NCBI RefSeq assembly: GCF_007995055.1
Contig: NZ_VOQQ01000001.1
Span: forward strand, 124,001 to 188,000
Source of the DNA: Sphingosinicella ginsenosidimutans
GTDB lineage: Bacteria > Pseudomonadota > Alphaproteobacteria > Sphingomonadales > Sphingomonadaceae
Reading direction: 5' to 3'
DNA length: 64,000 nucleotides
Positions 58,883-64,000 of the stretch are shown here, piece after piece; positions within the stretch are counted from its first letter, which is position 1; each line of letters opens with the position of its first letter. The notes under the pieces were generated by a model. That model was not told the DNA's origin. It did no database searches and was given only the letters and a program-made list of their open reading frames with translations. Position numbers and translations under genes: made by a program.

Positions 58883-59593
58883 TCAGGCGATGCGATCCGC
58901 GTAGAGAAAATGGCCGGGCCCGAGCCGCGCCATCGCCTCCTGAAGGCTCGCGCGCGGCAAGGCGAAGCAGCCCTCGCTGCGGCCGAGCCGGCCCATTTCG
59001 GCGACGATGCCCGGCTCTGCATACCAGGCGGTGTGGACGACGATCGAGCGTGCCTCGGCATTGCTGTTCGAAGGATCGAGCCCGCGCACCCGCATCGATC
59101 GGCCATATTTGCCGTCATAATAGGTGCTGACGACATAGCCGCCGCTGGAGCTCGCCTCCGATCCGATCGCGTTCGAAAAGCGCTGCAGGAAGCCGGTATG
59201 CGCCGGATCCGAACCGCGGCCATGGGCGACGAGGTGACGGGTCACCCGGCCCGTATTCGTGTCGAGCAGGTAGAAACGCGGCTCGCTCGATGACTTGGCG
59301 AAGTCGACGATCGCGACCGTCTCCGTCCGGGTCAGCGCGCCGCGGTGCCGATCGAAGGCGGCGCGCGCGCGGGTCACGAGCTGCGGATCTATCGACGGAT
59401 CGACCAGGACGCGCGGACGGGCGGGAACCGCATCGGGCGTCACCGGGTTTTCATAGGGCGAGGCCGGCTGGGCATCCGGCCGGCGGCGGAGCGTCGATGG
59501 ATCGACGACGGCGGCGATCAGCGGCGATCCCGCCGTCAGGGAAAGCACGCCGGCGGCGCATCCAGCCTCGACGATCTGCCTTCGCGACAACAT
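58883..59593 (-). CDS. Murein L,D-transpeptidase catalytic-domain family protein, Tat-type signal
   Basis: 236 residues from the ATG with GGGGAGG 9 nt upstream. It begins MLSRRQIVEAGCAAG: SRR with a hydrophobic stretch is a plausible twin-arginine signal. The body (VAIVDFAKSSSEPRFYLLD; VAHGRGSDPAHTGFLQRFSN; SIVVHTAWYA; GRSEGCFALP) matches the family that includes the conserved His and Cys (EGCFALP). Probably periplasmic. The transpeptidase reaction is inferred. Confidence 0.83.
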   Translation of the reverse strand: MLSRRQIVEAGCAAGVLSLTAGSPLIAAVVDPSTLRRRPDAQPASPYENPVTPDAVPARPRVLVDPSIDPQLVTRARAAFDRHRGALTRTETVAIVDFAKSSSEPRFYLLDTNTGRVTRHLVAHGRGSDPAHTGFLQRFSNAIGSEASSSGGYVVSTYYDGKYGRSMRVRGLDPSNSNAEARSIVVHTAWYAEPGIVAEMGRLGRSEGCFALPRASLQEAMARLGPGHFLYADRIA

Positions 59594-59877
59594 GGGTTCA
59601 ATCCTCCCCGGCATGACGGGAACGTAAGAACTTCGCCCCCTCGCCTCAATCCGAGCGGGGGTTCCGCGCGGTCGCTTCGCCGTGACGAGGGCGCCGTTCG
59701 CCGCAAGCCTCGCGCGCAATGGTAAACAAGATTTTGGGGTCGGCGACGAACCGTGCCGCAAGCGCGGCGAAGGCGTGCGCTGCGGTCTCCTGCCCCCGAC
59801 TCGCGGTCAAAAGCGGGCAAAGCTGTTGCGCTTTGCGTCCCCTGCGCCCATTTTGCGCATCGAGGGTGAGCATTTCC

Positions 59878-60546
59878 GTGACCAGACAGACCGACCAACG
59901 CAACGTCTACGTCGTCGACGACAATCGCGACGTTCGCCGATCATTGAGCTATATGTTGAGCGCGTCGGACACGCCGTCCCGGCCGTTCGGATCGGGGCAG
60001 GATTTCCTCGACTCGCTCGACGATCTCCAGCCCGGCTGCATCCTGCTCGATCTTCGCATGCCGGTGATGGACGGCTTCGCGGTGATGGAGGCGCTGGCCA
60101 GGCGCGGCGTCGACTGGCCGGTGATCGTGATGACCGGCCATGGCGAGATTTCGATCGCCGTGCGCGCGATGAAGCAGGGCGCGATCGATTTCATCCAGAA
60201 GCCGTTCGCCGAAGAGGCGTTGAGCGGCTGCCTGGAAACCGGCTTCAAGCTGCTCGCCGAACGGCTCGAGGCCGGCCAGCGCCGCCGCGTCGCCCGCGAA
60301 CGGGTCGATCAGCTCACCGCGCGCGAGACAGAGGTTCTCGAAGGCCTGCTCGCGGGCGAATCGAACAAGCAGCTCGCCGGCCGCCTCGGCATCTCGCTTC
60401 GCACGGTCGAGATGCATCGCGGCAACATGATGGACCGGCTCGCCGTCGCCAATCTTGCGGAGGCGCTGACGCTGGCGATGGAGGCGGGCTTGAAGCCGGC
60501 CGATCCCGTCGCCACTTCGGAAGGAGCCGCCCGGCAGCCCGCCTGA
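59878..60546 (+). CDS. FixJ/NarL-type response regulator
   Basis: 222 residues from GTG with GAGGGTGAG upstream; longer starts give unlikely N termini. Receiver (about 8-120): VYVVDDNRDVRRSL, phospho-acceptor D58 in ILLDLRMPVMDGF, T86 and K108 (FIQKPF). LuxR-type HTH (about 143-205): LTARETEVLEGLLAGESNKQ, ISLRTVEMHRGNMM. Two-component activator; no kinase gene adjacent. The 284-bp space before it shows no other gene. Confidence 0.92.
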   Translation: MTRQTDQRNVYVVDDNRDVRRSLSYMLSASDTPSRPFGSGQDFLDSLDDLQPGCILLDLRMPVMDGFAVMEALARRGVDWPVIVMTGHGEISIAVRAMKQGAIDFIQKPFAEEALSGCLETGFKLLAERLEAGQRRRVARERVDQLTARETEVLEGLLAGESNKQLAGRLGISLRTVEMHRGNMMDRLAVANLAEALTLAMEAGLKPADPVATSEGAARQPA

Positions 60547-60574
60547 CGGCTTCCAACATAGCGGGAGAAGGCGA

Positions 60575-61120
60575 ATGGCCGAACAGCAGGCGATCCTTGC
60601 CGGCGGATGCTTCTGGTGCACCGAGGCCGTGTTCAACGACGTGATCGGCGTCTCGAAGGTTGAAAGCGGCTATACCGGCGGCACCGTGACGAGCCCGACC
60701 TACCGCCAGGTCTGCGGCGGCGACACCGGCCACGCCGAGGCGATCCGGGTGACCTTCGATCCCGATCAGCTGTCCTATGACGATCTGCTCGACATCTTCT
60801 TCGCGACCCACGATCCGACGCAGCTCAATCGCCAGGGCAACGATATCGGGACGCAATACCGGTCCGCCATCTTCCCGAACTCGCCCGAACAGGAAGAGGC
60901 CGCGAAGCAGGCGATCGCGCGCAACCAGGCGAACTGGCCCGCGCCGATCGCGACGACGATCGAGCCGCTCGGCACGTGGTGGCCGGCGGAGGATTATCAC
61001 CAGGCCTATTGGGAAGGCGAAGGACAGCGCAGCCCCTATTGCCTCGCCGTCATCCCGCCCAAGCTCCAGAAGCTCCGCAAGAGCTTCGCCGCCCGCGTGA
61101 AGAGCGAAACCGCCGCCTAG
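60575..61120 (+). CDS. msrA: Peptide methionine sulfoxide reductase A
   Basis: 181 residues. Repairs (S)-methionine sulfoxide. Active site GCFWCTEAVF with catalytic Cys near residue 12, GYTGG, YRQVCGGDTGHAEAI, and EDYHQAYW near the end. No signal peptide, so cytoplasmic. SD GGGAGAAGG. Follows the FixJ-like gene by 28 bp and may share its transcript. Confidence 0.97.
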   Translation: MAEQQAILAGGCFWCTEAVFNDVIGVSKVESGYTGGTVTSPTYRQVCGGDTGHAEAIRVTFDPDQLSYDDLLDIFFATHDPTQLNRQGNDIGTQYRSAIFPNSPEQEEAAKQAIARNQANWPAPIATTIEPLGTWWPAEDYHQAYWEGEGQRSPYCLAVIPPKLQKLRKSFAARVKSETAA

Positions 61121-61139
61121 AGGCCGGACCAGCGAATGT

Positions 61140-61171
61140 CCGTCATCCCGACCCCGCCGCCGGGATGACGG
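61140..61171. terminator. Palindrome between msrA and aqpZ
   Basis: Perfect 11-bp arms CCGTCATCCCG and CGGGATGACGG with a 10-bp loop, lying between convergent genes (20 bp after msrA). Resembles the common 'CGTCATCCCG' dispersed repeat. Likely bidirectional transcription end. Confidence 0.6.
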
Positions 61172-61202
61172 CTCCTGTCACGCTTCCGAAGCGAATCGTT
61201 CC

Positions 61203-61934
61203 CTAAAGCGCCTCTCCCTCGATCGGCGGGCGCACCTCGGCTTCGCCGCCGATCGCGCGATAGACGATCCCGCCGATGAGCCCGCCGGCGATCGGCGCGA
61301 CCCAGAACAGCCAGAGCTGCTGGAGCGCCCAGCCGCCAGCGATGATCGCCGGCCCGGTCGAGCGCGCCGGATTGACCGACGTGTTGGTGACCGGGATCGA
61401 GATGAGGTGGATCAGCGTCAACGCGAGGCCGATCGCAATCGGCGCGAAACCGGCCGGCGCGCGCGTGTCCGTGGCGCCCATGATGATCATCAGGAAGAAG
61501 AAGGTCAGCACCACCTCGATGATGAGGCCCGATTCCAGCGAGAAGCCGTTCGGCGAATGATCGCCGAAGCCGTTCTGGGCGAGGCCGTTGGCGGCCAGCG
61601 ACCAATCCGGATTGCCGCGCGCGATTTCGTATAGCACCGCCGCGGCGACGATCGCGCCGAGGAGCTGGGCGACGACGTAGAGCGGGATGTCGCGGGCGGG
61701 AAAGCGCCGGCCGGCCCATAGCCCGATCGTCACCGCCGGGTTGAGATGGCAGCCGGAAATGTGGCCGATCGTGTAGCACATGGTGAGCACGGTCAGGCCG
61801 AAAGCAAGCGCAACGCCCGCATAGCCGATACCGAGATCGGGCACCCCGGCCGCGAGCACCGCGCTTCCGCAACCGCCGAAGACCAGCCAGAAGGTGCCGA
61901 AGAATTCGGCAAGCCCGCGCTGCGTGTTCGTCAT
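61203..61934 (-). CDS. aqpZ: Aquaporin Z-type water channel
   Basis: 243 residues, six helices. Two Asn-Pro-Ala boxes: [15 protein letters not shown] and [13 protein letters not shown]; the Arg after the second box forms the selectivity filter. [11 protein letters not shown] in helix 1 is typical of AqpZ. A slightly longer loop ([13 protein letters not shown]) lies between helices 3 and 4. A promoter-like pair lies about 50 bp upstream. Confidence 0.96.
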   Translation of the reverse strand: MTNTQRGLAEFFGTFWLVFGGCGSAVLAAGVPDLGIGYAGVALAFGLTVLTMCYTIGHISGCHLNPAVTIGLWAGRRFPARDIPLYVVAQLLGAIVAAAVLYEIARGNPDWSLAANGLAQNGFGDHSPNGFSLESGLIIEVVLTFFFLMIIMGATDTRAPAGFAPIAIGLALTLIHLISIPVTNTSVNPARSTGPAIIAGGWALQQLWLFWVAPIAGGLIGGIVYRAIGGEAEVRPPIEGEAL

Positions 61935-61978
61935 GACTCATTCTCCCTGTTCGACCGCGACTCGCGCGGCCGAAACGA

Positions 61979-62006
61979 AGGATAAGTGACGGATCGGGCG
62001 AGTAAA
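61979..62006 (-). promoter_or_regulatory. Candidate aqpZ promoter
   Basis: On the minus strand TTTACT, 16-bp spacer, TATCCT. Located about 45 bp upstream of the aqpZ ATG, in a slightly AT-richer spot. No direct evidence. Confidence 0.35.
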
Positions 62007-62017
62007 GTTCGCGCCTG

Positions 62018-63259
62018 CTACAGAAGCGCGTGATCGATCGGCCCGGTCCGGTCGAGCGTGCGCGACAGATCGGGCAGCGGATATTTGAGCCCGGTCGCGC
62101 AGTTGAACAGGACGACCTTGTCGTTCGCGTCGATCCGTCCTTCGGCGCGCGCCTTCTTCGCCGCCGCCAGCGTCGCGGCGCCTTCTGGGCAGAGCAGCAG
62201 CCCGTCCGCCGTCGCCGACTCGTCCAGCGCCGCCGCGATCTCGGCGTCGGAGACGGCGATGGCAAAGCCGCCGCTGTCCCGGACAGCGCGAAGGATCAGG
62301 AAATCGCCGATCGCCTTGGGCACGCGGATGCCGGAGGCGATCGTGTGCGCGTCTTCCCAGCGCGGCGCGTGATCCTCGCCGGCCTCGAACGCCCGGACGA
62401 TCGGCGCGCAGCCTTCTGCCTGCACCGCGACCATGCGCGGCCGCTTCGTTCCGATGAAGCCGAGCGCCTCCAGCTCGTCGAACGCCTTCCACATGCCGAT
62501 GAGGCCGGTGCCGCCGCCGGTGGGATAGAAGATGACGTCGGGCACGTCCCAGCCGAGCTGTTCGATCAGCTCCAGCCCCATCGTCTTCTTGCCCTCGATC
62601 CGGTAGGGTTCCTTGAGCGTCGAGAAATCGAACCATTCGCCCTTCTTCGCCCCCTCGGCGACGATCGCGCCGCATTGGTCGATGAGGCCGTTCACCCGAT
62701 AGACGCGGGCGCCCTGCGCGGCGATCTCGCGCACGTTCACCTCGGGCGTGTCGGCGGGGCACAGCACCACCGTCTCGATCCCGGCCCGGCTGGCATAAGC
62801 GGCGAGCGCGGCGCCGGCATTGCCGTTGGTCGGCATCGCGATCTTGGTCGTGCCGAGTTCCTTCGCCATCGACAGCGCCATGACCAGCCCGCGCGCCTTG
62901 AACGATCCCGTCGGCAGGCGACCCTCGTCCTTCACCGAAAGATCGCCGATGCCGATTCGCGCGCCGGTCGCCGGCAGCGGCACGATCGGGGTGGCGGTCT
63001 CGCCGAGGCTCACGACGTTTTCCGTGCGGCGCACCGGCAGCAACTCGCGCCAACGCCACAGGTCCATCGGCCGCGCTGCAAGCGCCTCCCTGGTGAGCGC
63101 TGCGCCGGCGGCGACGAGATCGTAGCGCACCAGAAGCGGCCAGCCGCCCGCCGAAAGATTGTGGAGCCGATCGGCCTCATAACGCTCGCCGGTCATCGAG
63201 CATTCGAGATGGGTGACGAAGGTAGGGCGCTCCGCAGTGAGGTTGTCGTTGGTCTTCAT
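62018..63259 (-). CDS. thrC: Threonine synthase
   Basis: 413 residues. PLP enzyme making threonine from O-phosphohomoserine. The PLP Lys lies in PTGSFKARGL; phosphate loop PTNGNAGAAL; FYPTGGGTGLIGMWKAF; N-terminal zinc-like region replaced by THLECSMTGERYEADRLHN. Length about 410 fits the plant/archaea-like type. Starts MKTNDNLTAE, overlapping the upstream gene by ATGA. Context (Sua5) gives no biosynthetic partner. Confidence 0.93.
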   Translation of the reverse strand: MKTNDNLTAERPTFVTHLECSMTGERYEADRLHNLSAGGWPLLVRYDLVAAGAALTREALAARPMDLWRWRELLPVRRTENVVSLGETATPIVPLPATGARIGIGDLSVKDEGRLPTGSFKARGLVMALSMAKELGTTKIAMPTNGNAGAALAAYASRAGIETVVLCPADTPEVNVREIAAQGARVYRVNGLIDQCGAIVAEGAKKGEWFDFSTLKEPYRIEGKKTMGLELIEQLGWDVPDVIFYPTGGGTGLIGMWKAFDELEALGFIGTKRPRMVAVQAEGCAPIVRAFEAGEDHAPRWEDAHTIASGIRVPKAIGDFLILRAVRDSGGFAIAVSDAEIAAALDESATADGLLLCPEGAATLAAAKKARAEGRIDANDKVVLFNCATGLKYPLPDLSRTLDRTGPIDHALL

Positions 63260-64000
63260 GTCGTCTCCGGTCGTGGCGCCGCGGCCCGGCGCAGTCGGTC
63301 GTTGATCGCGGCCCCCAGGCCGGTGTCGGGAATGGGTGCCACCGCGATTCGCGCGCGCGGCGCGGCCTCGGCCTGGTGGAGCGCGTCGAACAGGCGCGCG
63401 GCGGCCTCGACGAGATCGCCCGACGGGCTGAGGCTCGCGTCGCCGGTCACCTCCCCGAAGCCGATCAGCCATTCATCCGCGGCCGCCTCGGTCGCGTCGA
63501 GGCGGACCGGCTTGGCCGGGGCGTAATGGCTGGCGAGCTGTCCCGGCGCCTCGATCCGCCCGCGCGCAGTCGGTTCGAGCCCGAGATCGATCGGCCCCGG
63601 ACGAAGCAGCCGAAGCCCCTCCCCGTCGACCGCCACGATCGTCGATTCGAGGCCGAGCGCGGTCAGCCCACCATCGAGGATCAGCGGTATCCGCCCGCCA
63701 AGGCTGGCCAGCACATGCTCGGCGCGCGTCGGGCTGATCCGCCCGCTCGCATTGGCCGAAGGCGCCGCGAGCGGCCTCCCGACCGCCGCGAGCAGCGCGC
63801 GCATCGCCCGATGCGCCGGCACGCGCAGCGCCACGGTCGAAAGCCCGGCGGTCACCAAAGATGCGATCCCCGCCGCCTCGCGCAGCGGCAGGACCAGCGT
63901 CAGCGGCCCCGGCCAGTGCGCGGCCGCAAGCCGCTCCGCCATCGGATCGAAATGCGCGATCCGGCGCGCTGCATCGAGACCGGGAACATGGACGATCAAC
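63256..64000 (-). CDS. Threonylcarbamoyl-AMP synthase (Sua5/YrdC/YwlC), 5' end missing
   Basis: 248 residues to the window edge; the reading frame stays open at the boundary and the expected N terminus (KRP/SFNPL region) lies outside. Visible: LIVHVPGLDAARRIAHFD, WPGPLTLVLP, VALRVPAHRAMRALL, PSANASGRISPT, and C-terminal Sua5 domain (about 140-248; GQLASHYAPAKPVRL). Makes threonylcarbamoyl-adenylate for tRNA t6A37 from threonine, so its coupling to thrC (ATGA overlap) is suggestive. Confidence 0.92.
   Translation of the reverse strand, partial: LIVHVPGLDAARRIAHFDPMAERLAAAHWPGPLTLVLPLREAAGIASLVTAGLSTVALRVPAHRAMRALLAAVGRPLAAPSANASGRISPTRAEHVLASLGGRIPLILDGGLTALGLESTIVAVDGEGLRLLRPGPIDLGLEPTARGRIEAPGQLASHYAPAKPVRLDATEAAADEWLIGFGEVTGDASLSPSGDLVEAAARLFDALHQAEAAPRARIAVAPIPDTGLGAAINDRLRRAAAPRPETT

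Overview
The window is a GC-rich (roughly two thirds G+C by eye), densely coding chromosomal segment of an alphaproteobacterium, most likely a sphingomonad (Sphingomonas or a close relative). Pointers are a CcrM-type GANTC methyltransferase, CtrA-like half-sites, a 44-residue aa3-type cytochrome oxidase subunit IV gene beside a split transhydrogenase operon (pntAA/pntAB/pntB), F1 genes without F0 genes, rsmI-yraN-gshB, DUF484-xerC, and many short palindromic repeats in spacers. These are taxonomic inferences from gene content; no rRNA is present. I see no prophage, insertion sequence, CRISPR array or integrated plasmid.

Layout. 0-10 kb: end of a GST-like gene, dnaJ and dnaK (with a good sigma-32-type promoter), a PCuAC copper lipoprotein, a HELTH-motif protein, a WYL regulator facing LysE and NIPSNAP genes across a perfect 8-bp-arm palindrome, a PH-domain membrane protein, and hrcA-grpE. 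10-19 kb: rph-rdgB-hemW, an LpoA-like lipoprotein, rsmI-yraN-gshB, three small secreted-protein genes behind a CtrA half-site, and DUF484-xerC. 19-30.6 kb: fsa-type transaldolase, a formamidase-fold protein, CcdC-like and DUF418 membrane proteins, priA, a gluzincin-like protease gene next to a DegP-like membrane-anchored protease, ada and DUF1203. 30.7-41.2 kb: energy metabolism, with atpHAGDC, oxidase subunit IV and pntAA/AB/B. Both operons carry small secreted-protein genes between conserved subunits. 41.5-46.9 kb: a pseudo-receiver/MarR fusion, tRNA-Val, an XRE regulator facing DUF6456, an NtrC-type activator and an L,D-transpeptidase. 46.9-54.8 kb (minus): glmM-DUF1272-thiD/VOC fusion, rnhB, ccrM-folP and an ATP-grasp/LLM-monooxygenase pair. 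54.9-64 kb: a DAACS symporter, two more L,D-transpeptidase-type genes, a FixJ-like regulator, msrA, aqpZ, thrC and the 3' part of the Sua5/TsaC gene.

Functional picture: mostly housekeeping. It covers proteostasis (DnaK/DnaJ/GrpE/HrcA, MsrA, periplasmic proteases), nucleotide and RNA maintenance (Rph, RdgB, RsmI, RNase HII, Ada, PriA, XerC), ATP synthesis and NADPH supply, cell wall (GlmM, LpoA-like, three L,D-transpeptidases) and cell-cycle methylation.

Most unusual features: a perfect 27-bp inverted repeat translated into the N terminus of HemW; palindromic repeats that sit against start codons and appear to supply Shine-Dalgarno sequences (dnaJ, atpC, the pnt lipoprotein, and adjacently atpG); six GANTC sites packed upstream of ccrM; secreted-protein genes inside the atp and pnt operons; a ThiD-VOC fusion; and an ATP-grasp/flavin-monooxygenase pair of unknown product. 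Many start codons were revised from the longest open frame to one with a fitting ribosome binding site; these are judgements from sequence alone.
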